From Alphaproteobacteria bacterium 46_93_T64 (GTDB lineage Bacteria > Pseudomonadota > Alphaproteobacteria > Sneathiellales > Sneathiellaceae), in contig MAAN01000004.1 in assembly GCA_002163135.1 (NCBI GenBank), positions 1-64,000 of the forward strand: DNA of 64,000 bases, given 5' to 3'. The translations under genes and the position numbers were made by a program. The notes under the pieces were generated by a model. It searched no databases, was not told the origin of the DNA, and saw only the letters and a list, made by a program, of their open reading frames with translations. Positions 35,157-44,287 of the stretch are shown piece by piece (the first letter of the stretch is position 1; each line of letters opens with the position of its first letter).

Positions 35157-36638
35157 TTAAGAGCCTTTTTTTCTATCAATTTCCAGCAATCGCTGGATAG
35201 TACGTGTTGTGCTAAAGCCGTCTTTGAGTCCAGCAAGGAAAACACGTCCCCCGTATGCCTGAACAATATCGGCGCCAACAACGGTCTCCACCGTATAATC
35301 CGCACCCTTCACAAGAACGTCTGGCGACAAGGTTTCAATGAGGTTTATGGGGATATCTTCTGCAAACGGCACAACCAAATCCACATCTTCAAGACTGGCG
35401 AGCACGATAGCACGGGAAGTTTCACCTGTTGCTGGGCGGTCTGGGCCTTTTAGTCTTCTGATACTGTCATCGGTATTCAAGCCAATGATTAGGCGGTCGC
35501 ACTCCGCCTTTGCTTGGGCGATCAGCGAAATATGGCCGGGATGAATAAGATCGAAACAGCCATTGGTAAAGCCAACCTTTAGGCCGCGGGCGCGCCATGC
35601 ATCCACAATTTCACGGGCACGGCTTAGGCCGGTTACTTTTTCATCTGCAGACTGTACCTCCGCATTATGAAGGGCAGCCTGAATTTCATCACGGGTAACT
35701 GCTGCGGTGCCCGATTTTGCAACAACAACGCCGCCCGCCAAATTGGCAAGCATAGCCGCTTCACCCATATCCGCTCCAGCCCCTATGGCAAGAGCGAGGC
35801 AGGCAATAACACTGTCACCAGCACCAGATACATCGAAGACTTCCTGAGCTTGTGCGGGAATATGATGGGCCGTCTCAGCGTCAACAAGACTCATTCCAGC
35901 TTCAGAGCGTGTTACTAGTAACGTCTCGATTGCATCTCGTTCCATAACTGATCTTGCCGCTTGTTCCACATTTTTATCTGTATCGCAGGGCAGGTCTGCG
36001 GCTTCAATCATTTCCTTGCGGTTCGGGGTGAGAAGAGTAACTCCCGAATATCGACTGAAATCTGCAGATTTCGGATCTGCGATAACAGGTTTTCCCGCAG
36101 CTTTCGCCAATCCAATAACTTCTTTTAGAACCTCATCTGATAAAACGCCTTTGGCGTAATCGGACAAAATGACAATGTCAGCCTTAGTTAGTGCTTGTTC
36201 AAATTGAGCAATAACTTTATTTGCTGTATCAGAGGCGAGGGCGTGCGTCACCTCTGCATCGGCACGCAGAAGTTGCTGCCCATCGGCAATAAAACGGGTT
36301 TTTACTGTAGTTGGACGTCGCCCTGAGCTTACAAGTGCAGCCGTTAAGTTTTCATCCGAGTTTAAAAGGAAATCAATTTCACGGCCTTCTGCATCGTCAC
36401 CTGTAACAGCGACAAGTGTGGCGGTTGCACCAAGAGAGAGCAGGTTTCGAACCACATTACCTGCGCCGCCAAGCATGGACTGCTGATGTGAGATACTGAG
36501 TACCGGGATTGGAGCTTCGGGTGAGATCCGGGCCGCGCTACCGTAGGTAAAGCGGTCAAGCATCACGTCCCCAAGACAAAGAACATGGATTAGTTCAAAG
36601 CGTTCAATAACGGGAGTTAGTTTTCTGGGATCGATCAT
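35157..36638 (-). CDS. hldE: Bifunctional heptose-7-phosphate kinase / heptose-1-phosphate adenylyltransferase
   Basis: Catalyses two steps of ADP-heptose synthesis. The 493-residue protein has an N-terminal PfkB-like kinase domain (GDVMLDRFTYGSAARISPEA, PIPVL; VSGAGDSVIA with catalytic Asp) and a C-terminal nucleotidyltransferase domain (GFTNGCFDLIHPGHISLIAQ, then LNTDDSIRRLKGPDRP). Length matches the fused HldE/RfaE. It lies between gmhA (4 bases upstream) and hldD (one base downstream). Confidence 0.95.
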   Translation of the reverse strand: MIDPRKLTPVIERFELIHVLCLGDVMLDRFTYGSAARISPEAPIPVLSISHQQSMLGGAGNVVRNLLSLGATATLVAVTGDDAEGREIDFLLNSDENLTAALVSSGRRPTTVKTRFIADGQQLLRADAEVTHALASDTANKVIAQFEQALTKADIVILSDYAKGVLSDEVLKEVIGLAKAAGKPVIADPKSADFSRYSGVTLLTPNRKEMIEAADLPCDTDKNVEQAARSVMERDAIETLLVTRSEAGMSLVDAETAHHIPAQAQEVFDVSGAGDSVIACLALAIGAGADMGEAAMLANLAGGVVVAKSGTAAVTRDEIQAALHNAEVQSADEKVTGLSRAREIVDAWRARGLKVGFTNGCFDLIHPGHISLIAQAKAECDRLIIGLNTDDSIRRLKGPDRPATGETSRAIVLASLEDVDLVVPFAEDIPINLIETLSPDVLVKGADYTVETVVGADIVQAYGGRVFLAGLKDGFSTTRTIQRLLEIDRKKGS

Positions 36639-36642
36639 TCTA

Positions 36643-37221
36643 TCAGGCCAGTTTTAGGCTTTTTTCCAACGCGCCGCACAGCATATGCCCAAGGGTAATA
36701 TGCATTTCTTGTATGCGTCTCGTTGATGTCGCGGGAATGATTATAACAGGGTCGGCAATATCAGGCATAACGCCGCCGTCGCGGCCTGTTAAGGCTGTTG
36801 CAACAAGCCCCTTCTTTCGTGCCATTTCCAAGCCTGCGATAATATTGGGGCTGGTACCAGAGGTGGAAATGCCGACGGCAACATCCCCTGGTTTGCCCAA
36901 GGCGTCGATTTGGCGCGCAAAGATCGCATCATACCCCAAATCATTGGCGCCGGCAGTCATGGCAGATGTGTCGGTGTTGAGAGCGATCGCTGCAATGGGT
37001 GCCCGATCGTCGATGAAACGGACGACGAGTTCCGCGGAAAGATGCTGTGCATCGGCGGCCGACCCCCCATTCCCAAAAAACAGAATTTTCCCGCCGTTTT
37101 GAATGGAATGTGTCCAAGCGGCCAGCATCTTCTCAAACGGTTCTGCAAGACTGGCGCGCGTGTCCGCCAGTACTTTCGCATGATCTTCCAATTCATCTTG
37201 AAAATACTGTTGAAATTCCAA
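36643..37221 (-). CDS. gmhA: Sedoheptulose-7-phosphate isomerase
   Basis: First dedicated step of heptose synthesis, making D-glycero-D-manno-heptose 7-phosphate. The 192-residue SIS-domain protein has GKILFFGNGGSAADAQHLSA, ELVVRF, the loop GISTSGTSPNIIAGLE, and the C-terminal TRRIQEMHITLGHMLCGALE with catalytic Glu and His. The gmhA-hldE-hldD genes are contiguous; gmhB (the phosphatase) is not seen in this window. Confidence 0.95.
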   Translation of the reverse strand: MEFQQYFQDELEDHAKVLADTRASLAEPFEKMLAAWTHSIQNGGKILFFGNGGSAADAQHLSAELVVRFIDDRAPIAAIALNTDTSAMTAGANDLGYDAIFARQIDALGKPGDVAVGISTSGTSPNIIAGLEMARKKGLVATALTGRDGGVMPDIADPVIIIPATSTRRIQEMHITLGHMLCGALEKSLKLA

Positions 37222-37326
37222 AATGTTGCATCCTTGATAAAACGGCGACGATATGGGGCTAGTATAGTCACAAAGCGTCCCAAAAAAAGTCAGTTATTTA
37301 AAAAGTCAGAAATTTAAAAGTATCTC

Positions 37327-38565
37327 TTAGCTTCTTCTGGCTTCCGTGGGAGGAAAGGTACCGTTTGCCACATCTTTTATGAGCCGCAGATGACGTGGAA
37401 GCAGGTCTTTATGGGCATAATTTTCAACAACTGTTTGGCGCGCTGCTGCCCGTACATGTCCTAGGTCCTTATGATTATCGAGCACGTAGGCGATCCGTTC
37501 CGCGAAGGCTTCATGGTTGAAGAAATCTGCGAGAAATCCGTTTTCATTATCTGTGATGACTTCTTTAACAGGCGCGGTATCTGACGCAACAACTAGAGCG
37601 CCGCATGAGAGTGTTTCGATTAAGGACCACGAAAGAACAAATGGGACGGTAAGATATGCTTGAACTGTAGAGGACTGCAACGCCTTCACATATTCCCCAT
37701 ACGGGAGAAGCCCTGTAAAATGTAACCGGCTTTCATCAAAATTCAGCTCTTTCAGCATTCTTTTACGCCAACTGTCCCCTTCAGGTAGTTTCTTGCCGTA
37801 TGCCACACGATCTTGTCCGACCACAACCACGTGTAGGTTTGGCCGCTGCTTCATAAGAATGGCAGCGGCACGCATGAATTCGGGAAATCCGCGATAAGGC
37901 TCCATTCCACGGGTGGCGTAAGTCAGGATTTCATCCACATGACTTAAATCGAGGTTTCCAAACTTCTTTTCGGCTTTTGGATTGGGTTTAAAGAAGTTCG
38001 TGTCTACGCCATCATGCAGGACGGAAAGCTTGGGTCGAAAAATATCGGGAAATTGCGAGGCTTGAAAATCGGTCGGTATTTGTCCCCAGTCGCAATGGGC
38101 CAGATCCATTAAAACAGGCAGGTTTTTGGTTCTGATGCGACTGGCATCATCGTAGTCCATTTTGGCTTCCGGTAGAAAGTCAGCATCGGATCCAAAAGCA
38201 TGATAATACCATTCAAAATAACAAAGCAATTTTGCGTTTGGAAACAGGTCTTTAACATATAGGGACGGTCCCCATCCCGAATGAGCACAAATGACGTCGG
38301 GCTCAAACCCCTTTTTCTTTAAATCCAGGCAAGCCCGAAACAGGGACTGACCATTTATGACCGCAGTTTCTGTTGTTCGCAAATAATGGTGGGTCTCGCT
38401 TTTACCTTCTCGGTGTGGCTTGTAGAGAAGGTTCACGACATTCGGTATTTTTTCAACGGCTCGGTGGGAGGCAAAAACAACTTTGTTTTTCTTTTTCTCA
38501 GCTAACGCACGTGCAACATGCCTGTATTGCGCTGGAAAATTGTTGTGTAAAAATAGAACCCGCAT
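37327..38565 (-). CDS. Glycosyltransferase family 4 protein
   Basis: A 412-residue GT-B fold glycosyltransferase. The N terminus is MRVLFLHNNFPAQYRHVARA, the donor domain includes LTYATRGMEPYRGFPEFMRA and VVVVGQDRVAYGKKLPEGDS, and the conserved E-x7-E-like segment is PFVLSWSLIETLSCGALVVA followed by SDTAPVKEVITDNENGFLAD. The donor and acceptor are unknown; linkage to the ADP-heptose genes suggests LPS core or capsule. It begins the operon GT4-gmhA-hldE-hldD, with about 105 bases between it and gmhA. Confidence 0.9.
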   Translation of the reverse strand: MRVLFLHNNFPAQYRHVARALAEKKKNKVVFASHRAVEKIPNVVNLLYKPHREGKSETHHYLRTTETAVINGQSLFRACLDLKKKGFEPDVICAHSGWGPSLYVKDLFPNAKLLCYFEWYYHAFGSDADFLPEAKMDYDDASRIRTKNLPVLMDLAHCDWGQIPTDFQASQFPDIFRPKLSVLHDGVDTNFFKPNPKAEKKFGNLDLSHVDEILTYATRGMEPYRGFPEFMRAAAILMKQRPNLHVVVVGQDRVAYGKKLPEGDSWRKRMLKELNFDESRLHFTGLLPYGEYVKALQSSTVQAYLTVPFVLSWSLIETLSCGALVVASDTAPVKEVITDNENGFLADFFNHEAFAERIAYVLDNHKDLGHVRAAARQTVVENYAHKDLLPRHLRLIKDVANGTFPPTEARRS

Positions 38566-38973
38566 TGCCCCGCCTTTGTCGTATCCTGATTTTTTTAATT
38601 GGTTAATGAATATTCTGAAAACCTTAATTCAAGAATAATATCAAGTGAATAAAGGTAGATGATGGAATCAACGTGATATTTGTTACGCAAGAGCCGCAGG
38701 TGATTCGCCAATTTCTCAAAAATACGCATCCCTCATATGAGTGATACGCTAAAGTAAATCAAAACTTGTTATAGTTAATAAGAATTAACCTTTTGCCCTA
38801 AATTGAAACCAGTCGGATTAAGAAAACCATGTAAACACAATAAGTTACTGATTTTGTGTGAAAATTGGTAAAAAAGTCTCTTAAAAATTTCCTTTTATAT
38901 GTATGTTGCCCCTTTCATAATGGCTTTGGCGAAAGCTGTTTTGCCTTCGATTTTGGAATGTTGGATATTTGTA
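38566..38973. other. Intergenic region between GT4 gene and second VPLPA-CTERM gene
   Basis: About 400 AT-rich bases between divergent genes. I find no convincing protein, RNA gene, inverted repeat or sigma-54 promoter. It should hold both divergent promoters. The open frame could extend to an ATG at 38899, but the extension does not look like a signal peptide. Confidence 0.5.
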
Positions 38974-39570
38974 GTGAAAAATTTTCTTAGTATGATTTTG
39001 GGGCTCATCGGGACCGCAGTTCTTTTTGTGCTGCCAGTAAACGCAGCCACCTTTAGTCTGGATTTTTCAGATCCAACAGTTTCGCTTGGCATGCCAGTAG
39101 CTATGACAACAGGCACTGTGCACGAAGGATTAACAAATTCCGATACAGTTGATTTTATGTACAAGTCGCCTTGGGACACAACGGCAACTCCGACAGAGAG
39201 CTTTACGTCTGTTCAGGCAGTATCCTCTGCCGCTTATGAATTTGACACATTACATACCTCCGCTAGTTTTTTGTGGGGTTCTGTTGATTTTTACAACTCA
39301 ATTATTTTCAAGAATGCCGGTAGCGTTGTTGATGAATTGAGCGGTCAAGCAGTTATCGATGCTGGCGCGATAACCGGTGAAGAATTTGTTCAAATCACAA
39401 TATTGGCGATGGCCGCATTTGATGAAATTGTCTTTCAGTCAACACAGCATGCATTTGAGTTTTCAAATTTGAATGTGTCAGCAATACCTTTACCTGCCGC
39501 CCTACCTTTATTCGCTGCTGGTATCTTGCTATTTGGCTTTTTGGGTCGGCGTCAAAAGACAAATGTGTAG
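38974..39570 (+). CDS. VPLPA-CTERM sorting-domain protein (second)
   Basis: An exported protein of about 198 residues. From GTG 38974 the N terminus reads MKNFLSMILGLIGTAVLFVL followed by PVNAATF, a good Sec signal peptide; ATG 38992 or the upstream ATG 38899 are alternatives, and none has a clear Shine-Dalgarno. The body has no known domain; the C terminus is AIPLPAALPLFAAGILLFGF then LGRRQK, a VPLPA-CTERM signal like that of the gene at 33.3-34.0 kb. Together they bracket the heptose/glycosyltransferase genes. Confidence 0.78.
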   Translation: MKNFLSMILGLIGTAVLFVLPVNAATFSLDFSDPTVSLGMPVAMTTGTVHEGLTNSDTVDFMYKSPWDTTATPTESFTSVQAVSSAAYEFDTLHTSASFLWGSVDFYNSIIFKNAGSVVDELSGQAVIDAGAITGEEFVQITILAMAAFDEIVFQSTQHAFEFSNLNVSAIPLPAALPLFAAGILLFGFLGRRQKTNV

Positions 39571-39594
39571 AGTTTAGCATTTTGTAGAATGTTA

Positions 39595-39619
39595 AGAGGC
39601 GGCTTAAAGCCGCCTTTTG
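39595..39619. terminator. Terminator between second VPLPA-CTERM gene and DNA methyltransferase
   Basis: Stem AGGCGGC / GCCGCCT with a 5-base loop, followed by TTTTG. It separates convergent genes that are only 54 bases apart. Confidence 0.78.
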
Positions 39620-39624
39620 TGTAT

Positions 39625-40434
39625 CTAGTCTTGCAGCTCATCCAGAGGTTTGGTTTTTGGCATATCTTTTGGAGCCCGCTCTTTTCTGGGATCTATGCTA
39701 TCGAAGCCTTCGAACGGCTCTCCAAGCCGGTCTTTGCTCATTTGAACGTACTCAGGGTTGATATCAAAACCTGTGAACTGTCTGCCCAGAACCTGCGCAA
39801 CTCTTGCAGTGGTCCCACTTCCGAGAAATGGATCCAAAACCGTATCTCCAGGGTCTGATGCCGCCGCGATGATCCGCTCAATAAGGGCTTCCGGTTTTTG
39901 TGTAGGGTGGGGCAATCGTTCACTTGCGCAATAGTGCACATGACTAAATTGCCAGACATCTCCCGGATTAGCGCCAGCCATATTGTTGCGTTTTCGAAAG
40001 TATTTCTGCGGAACACGGACATCATCGAGATTAAAGTGGGCATCTGCCCCTTTAGAAAACCAGAGAATATCTTCATGACGCGGCGAAAAGCCTCGTTTTC
40101 GTCCAATCCCTTGCGTGTAGTGCCAGGTAATCCAGCCTTGCGGCGTGAGGAAGAGTTCTTCTTCAAGGGTTACATAAAGACGTGCAATATACTTTACACC
40201 CATAAAACAAAAAATGGACCCGCCCGGTTTAAGAACTCTATAGGCTTGTTCAAGCCAAAGACTCGTGAAAGCGTGGTATTCGCTACGCTCTTTCAAGTCG
40301 ATGTTATTGCCGTAATTTTTACCAAGGTTATAGGGCGGATCTGCAACAATCAGATCAACGCTCTCCTCTTGGAGTTTAGACAATTCATTAACGGCATCAC
40401 CGCAATGAATTATGTGTTGCAGCGGGTCGCTCAT
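39625..40434 (-). CDS. Orphan beta-class DNA methyltransferase (YhdJ-like)
   Basis: A 269-residue DNA N6-adenine or N4-cytosine methyltransferase with motif IV ADPPYNLGKN (DPPY at 32-35) ahead of motif I DPFLGSGTT (201-209), the beta-class order. NHPTQKPEAL-like HPTQKPEALIERII and GDVWQFSHV also match E. coli YhdJ. It lacks the C-terminal domain and length of CcrM. No restriction gene lies nearby. The start codon abuts the regA stop, so it is translated from the regBA operon. Target sequence unknown. Confidence 0.88.
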   Translation of the reverse strand: MSDPLQHIIHCGDAVNELSKLQEESVDLIVADPPYNLGKNYGNNIDLKERSEYHAFTSLWLEQAYRVLKPGGSIFCFMGVKYIARLYVTLEEELFLTPQGWITWHYTQGIGRKRGFSPRHEDILWFSKGADAHFNLDDVRVPQKYFRKRNNMAGANPGDVWQFSHVHYCASERLPHPTQKPEALIERIIAAASDPGDTVLDPFLGSGTTARVAQVLGRQFTGFDINPEYVQMSKDRLGEPFEGFDSIDPRKERAPKDMPKTKPLDELQD

Positions 40435-40965
40435 TTATTGGGGAGACCGCTTGGCCATAATACGTTGCAGGGTACGGCGATGCATATTAAGGCGTCGCGC
40501 CGTTTCCGACATATTGTGATCGCAAAGTTCATACACGCGTTGAATATGCTCCCACCTTACACGATCTGCCGACATGGGATTTTCTGGCGGAGACGGCTTC
40601 TCACCTGCAGTTGCGTTGAGTGCATTAACGATGTCATCGACATTTGCCGGTTTTGCCAAATAGTCAATTGCGCCTGCTTTTACTGCTGCAACGGCGGATG
40701 CAATATTCCCATATCCGGTCAGCATAACAATTCTTGCATCTGGGTTGGTGGCACGGATGGCTTCTACAACTTCTAATCCATTGCCATCTTCCAGACGAAG
40801 ATCGACAACAGCAAACCCGGGGTTACAGGTGGGTGCTTTTTCGCATCCTTCTTTGACACTATTGGCCAACGTCGTTGTAAAACCATTCTTTTCCATAGAA
40901 CGGCCCAGACGATTTAAAAAAATTTCATCGTCATCTACAATAAGAAGGCGTTTTTCATCTACCAC
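40435..40965 (-). CDS. regA: Redox response regulator RegA/PrrA/ActR family
   Basis: A 176-residue response regulator with receiver domain (LLIVDDDEIFLNRLGRSMEK, phosphoacceptor Asp 55 in FAVVDLRLEDG, VMLTGYGNIASAVAAVKAGA, and the PAxVDDI segment) and a short C-terminal Fis-type helix-turn-helix (NMSETARRLNMHRRTLQRIM). This matches RegA, a global redox regulator of respiration and energy metabolism in alphaproteobacteria. It sits 69 bases downstream of regB and directly before the DNA methyltransferase. Confidence 0.93.
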   Translation of the reverse strand: MVDEKRLLIVDDDEIFLNRLGRSMEKNGFTTTLANSVKEGCEKAPTCNPGFAVVDLRLEDGNGLEVVEAIRATNPDARIVMLTGYGNIASAVAAVKAGAIDYLAKPANVDDIVNALNATAGEKPSPPENPMSADRVRWEHIQRVYELCDHNMSETARRLNMHRRTLQRIMAKRSPQ

Positions 40966-41034
40966 TTCATCGCTCCACTAGGTCGCACACATTTCACATA
41001 GATAAATAGCATAATAGTTGGCAAGAAACAGTCC

Positions 41035-42357
41035 TTACAAATATGGATCAGATTTTTCAAGGCGAGCTCGTGACCATTCAACCACAACTTTTGCGCCGCC
41101 TTTTCGTGAATTGCCGAAGGAAATAGTACCGCCAGTATGTTTGATCAGCATATTGGATATAAAGACACCGAGCCCCATGCCACCGCGTCCCGCACGGCTG
41201 GATGTATAGGGCTCTCCCAATCTATCAAGGATTTCGTCGCTGAAGCCTTTTCCGTCGTCGCGAATAATCGCTTCAACTTTTTTATCTGTCCAACTAAGTG
41301 TAATTGTCACTTTTTCCTGAGCAAATTCCGCAGCATTGCTTATCAGGTTACCGAGGCCATATAACAACTCTGGTGTTGCAAACATCTTGGGTTGTGTTGT
41401 CAGATCGCCTTCTGCCAGAGTTTCAATATTTGCGCCTTCTAACGATTGTTTCTCGATAACCAGCGCGATCAGACTTTGCAGAGGCAGATAATTGTGATGT
41501 GCATCTTTTTGCAAAAAGCGATCCGTATCGGGTTTTGTTGAAAGCTGTTTCAGAACCTCTGCACATTTACGAGCTTGATCGTGCAAAAGATGGGCGTCTT
41601 CTGCATAATTGCTTCCATCCGGAAACTCACGGGTCAATTCTTCCGAGATCAGTAATATGGTGTTGAGGGGTGTTCCAAGTTCATGGGCCGCCGCCGCTGC
41701 GATGCCACCGACTGCGGACAATTGCTGTTCTTTTGACAGTGCGAAACGCGCCGCCGTTAAGGCTTCTGTCATTCTGCGGCTATCAGAGGAAATACGCCAC
41801 GCATAGCTGGACAAGAACAAGGTTCCAAGGACAAGTGCTGCCCAAATTGCAAAAACATAAGTTTTGGATAAAGTAATTTCTCCCTCAGGCAGAGGGAGGG
41901 GGTAATGATACAAAGCCAGAAAACTGATGCCCGCTATTGTTGTCAGTCCAAGGAAAATTGTGCCCTTTAACGACAGGCTTGTGGCGGAGATGGTTACAGG
42001 AACTAAAAAGAGCAGTGCAAACGGGTTGGTAAGCCCTCCGGTCAAGTAAAGCAGCCCCGTAAGTTGCAAAGCGTCATAAAACAGATAAAAAATGGCGCCA
42101 CGATCAGAAAGTCTTGCGGTGGAGCGGTAACTTATGGAGACCAGAACATTCAGGATTGCGCTTGCAAGAACTAGTAAGGCGGCAGGTATAATGGGGAGTT
42201 TATATTCTAGAAACCAATGAACAAGAAGCAGCGCGAAAGCCTGACCCAAAACAGCAAGCCAGCGAATGAAGACAAGTGTTTGAAGGCGCACCCCGCCGTC
42301 GGCGGCAAGAACACTGGAATCTTCATCCGGAGAATGTAAAATATTACTAAATGCCAT
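41035..42357 (-). CDS. regB: Redox sensor histidine kinase RegB/PrrB family
   Basis: A 440-residue membrane kinase with about six transmembrane segments, the quinone-sensing loop GGLTNPF (about 107-113), the H box AAAAHELGTPLNTILL (His near 225), the redox-active cysteine in ARKCAEVLKQL (about 265, equivalent to RegB Cys265), and HATPase motifs (NLISNAAEFA, DDGKGF, GGMGLGVFI). It senses respiratory redox state through ubiquinone and the cysteine. A GTG one codon upstream (42360) is an alternative start. Confidence 0.93.
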   Translation of the reverse strand: MAFSNILHSPDEDSSVLAADGGVRLQTLVFIRWLAVLGQAFALLLVHWFLEYKLPIIPAALLVLASAILNVLVSISYRSTARLSDRGAIFYLFYDALQLTGLLYLTGGLTNPFALLFLVPVTISATSLSLKGTIFLGLTTIAGISFLALYHYPLPLPEGEITLSKTYVFAIWAALVLGTLFLSSYAWRISSDSRRMTEALTAARFALSKEQQLSAVGGIAAAAAHELGTPLNTILLISEELTREFPDGSNYAEDAHLLHDQARKCAEVLKQLSTKPDTDRFLQKDAHHNYLPLQSLIALVIEKQSLEGANIETLAEGDLTTQPKMFATPELLYGLGNLISNAAEFAQEKVTITLSWTDKKVEAIIRDDGKGFSDEILDRLGEPYTSSRAGRGGMGLGVFISNMLIKHTGGTISFGNSRKGGAKVVVEWSRARLEKSDPYL

Positions 42358-42390
42358 CACATATTTACGATGCGCCGAAACTTAATCTAC

Positions 42391-43404
42391 CTATAAAGTT
42401 CGGCTTTCCCCAATGCTCATCACCCAAGTATTCGCGTCATCATAACCCGCATCAGATGCCGCTTGCAAGAAACGCCCGGGAGGTTCGAATAATGGCTCGT
42501 CCGTTAAGCGCACAGTTCCCCAATGCATAGCAACAAGCGTCTCGCTTTTTACATCCTGCCCAATTAACACGGCTTCCTCTGGTGATGTGTGATGGGCCTT
42601 CATAATTTCGCGCGGCTCATAGGCTCCAATTCCCACTAGCGTATAGTTATAGGGGCCATATTGTTCGCCAATTTCTTTGAAAAGCGGGGCGTAACCGGTG
42701 TCACCGGTGAAATAGATTTTATTTGCACTGGTCTCGAAAGAATAGGAAGCCCATAAACTTCTATTGAGGTCAAATGGAGTACGCTTTGACCAATGTTGGG
42801 ATGGCAATGCTCGAATTGTAAGTCCATCCACATCAAAATGATCCCACCAGTCCATTTCCACGATATTTGAAAAACCGCGTTTTGCGAAAAATTTTCCAAG
42901 ACCAAGTGGCGTGACCACTGTCATTCTGTCCTTCCCGCGAAGTAGTTTTATTGTTTTAGCATCCAAATGATCATAGTGGTTGTGTGAAAGAACCAGATAA
43001 TCGATGGATGGCAAATCATTGATATGGATCCCAGCGTCAACAAAGCGTTTGGGGCCTGCAAAGCGGGTAGGGGACGCATGGCTGGAAAGATACGGGTCGG
43101 TGAGAATGATTTTTCCGCCGATCTTGATCAGGAAACAGGCTTGTCCAAGCCATGTCAAACTATCGCATTCAAGAGACAGATTTTTATGTAAGAGTTTTGC
43201 AGCTTCATTCTGTTCGATTACATGGCCATCTGGAATGACCACCTTTTCACGGGAGTATCCCATCATTCGGAAGATGAATGAGTAATAGCTTCTCCGCCGA
43301 GCGTGCTTTATTTCCGAATTTGGGAGGTTGCGAAATCGCTTTCCATGATGGTGGGAAGGAGACATGTTCTCAACTGCGGCTTTATCGGACGAGCGCTTTA
43401 GCAT
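42391..43404 (-). CDS. Metallo-beta-lactamase-fold hydrolase (NAPE-PLD-like)
   Basis: A 337-residue hydrolase with the metal-binding motif LSHNHYDHLD (about residues 139-148), plus TDPYLSSHASP, ALPSQHWSKRTP, YFTGDTGYAPLFKEIGE and AMHWGTVRLTDEPL. The arrangement resembles N-acyl phosphatidylethanolamine phospholipase D and UlaG-like enzymes, but the substrate cannot be inferred. I chose ATG 43404, which has AAGGA 8 bases upstream; ATG 43443 would add 13 residues. It lies 33 bases upstream of regB on the same strand. Confidence 0.88.
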   Translation of the reverse strand: MLKRSSDKAAVENMSPSHHHGKRFRNLPNSEIKHARRRSYYSFIFRMMGYSREKVVIPDGHVIEQNEAAKLLHKNLSLECDSLTWLGQACFLIKIGGKIILTDPYLSSHASPTRFAGPKRFVDAGIHINDLPSIDYLVLSHNHYDHLDAKTIKLLRGKDRMTVVTPLGLGKFFAKRGFSNIVEMDWWDHFDVDGLTIRALPSQHWSKRTPFDLNRSLWASYSFETSANKIYFTGDTGYAPLFKEIGEQYGPYNYTLVGIGAYEPREIMKAHHTSPEEAVLIGQDVKSETLVAMHWGTVRLTDEPLFEPPGRFLQAASDAGYDDANTWVMSIGESRTL

Positions 43405-43585
43405 GTCGGCAATCCTTTTGTAATAAATCGACCCGGAATTCATATCTTAATTATGTCACATTTATGGGCTCAATTACAAAATGCAATTGGTTTTCTGGAA
43501 TGGGGCAGGTAGTGTTGTCCAGATACAATTTACTGACTAAGCTATTGGCAGACTGCTAAAAGATTGAAATCCTTCGGGGGAAAAG

Positions 43586-44287
43586 ATGTTTGAAAACTTC
43601 AACATAACGCGAAAAGCCATAAGTGGACTGATCGCAGGTCTTTTGTTTTTAGTGCCTGCGAGCGGTGCTTTAGCCGCGAGTGAGCAACAACAGCTTGTTG
43701 ATAAGGCCAAAATTACCGTTGATGCCCTGAAAGACCAGAGTGAAATGGAACAGTTTCGTAAGTTACTGGCCGTCTCCAAAGGCGTCGTTGTTTTTCCGCA
43801 AGTCTTAAAGGCGGGCTTCATTATCGGTGGCGCTGGCGGTACAGGTGTCTTGCTAGGCCGCAACTCGGAAGGCAGCTGGAGTTCTCCAGCCTTTTACACT
43901 ATGGGGCAGGCAAGTATTGGCCTGCAATTTGGCGCGGAGGCCAAAGAACTTGTGTTGGTGATCATGACTGAAAAAGGTCTAGATGCGATCATAAAGAACC
44001 AAGTGAAACTCGGGGGTGATTTAAGTGCCGCTGTAGGGCCGCTTGGAAAAAATGTCGGGGCGTCCAGTACAACTAATATGGATGTGGATATTTTCTCATT
44101 TGCGAAAACAGCAGGCCTATTTATTGGCGCTTCAGTTGAAGGCTCAATATTGGATGCTAAGGAAGATTGGCAGCATTCTTATTACGGTAAAGCCGTAACT
44201 GTCCGTAACGTTGTGGTACTCAGAAGTGTCGACAACGCTAATTCCAATGAGCTTAAAGATGCTTTGAAAGCTGCTGAAGCTCCTTAA
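43586..44287 (+). CDS. SYLF (Ysc84-like) domain lipid-binding protein
   Basis: A 233-residue exported protein with signal peptide (SGLIAGLLFLVPASGALA) and a SYLF domain (LAVSKGVVVFPQVLKAGFII, GGAGGTGVLLGRN, WSSPAFYTMGQASIGLQFGA, GGDLSAAVGPLG, ILDAKEDWQHSYYG). The bacterial family is periplasmic or outer-membrane associated; lipid binding is known for eukaryotic members and only inferred here. Its stop codon directly abuts the stop of the convergent ankyrin gene. Confidence 0.88.
   Translation: MFENFNITRKAISGLIAGLLFLVPASGALAASEQQQLVDKAKITVDALKDQSEMEQFRKLLAVSKGVVVFPQVLKAGFIIGGAGGTGVLLGRNSEGSWSSPAFYTMGQASIGLQFGAEAKELVLVIMTEKGLDAIIKNQVKLGGDLSAAVGPLGKNVGASSTTNMDVDIFSFAKTAGLFIGASVEGSILDAKEDWQHSYYGKAVTVRNVVVLRSVDNANSNELKDALKAAEAP

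Noticed and set aside
35156-35305. N-terminal 50-residue extension of HldD
   Set aside because: It lies inside hldE, has no Shine-Dalgarno and is absent in the family; the GGAGFIGSN motif belongs near residue 9.
38899-39000. Sigma-54 type promoter before the second VPLPA-CTERM gene (TTGGCG...TTTTGC)
   Set aside because: The GG-to-GC spacing is 13 rather than 10 bases, so it does not fit the -24/-12 consensus.
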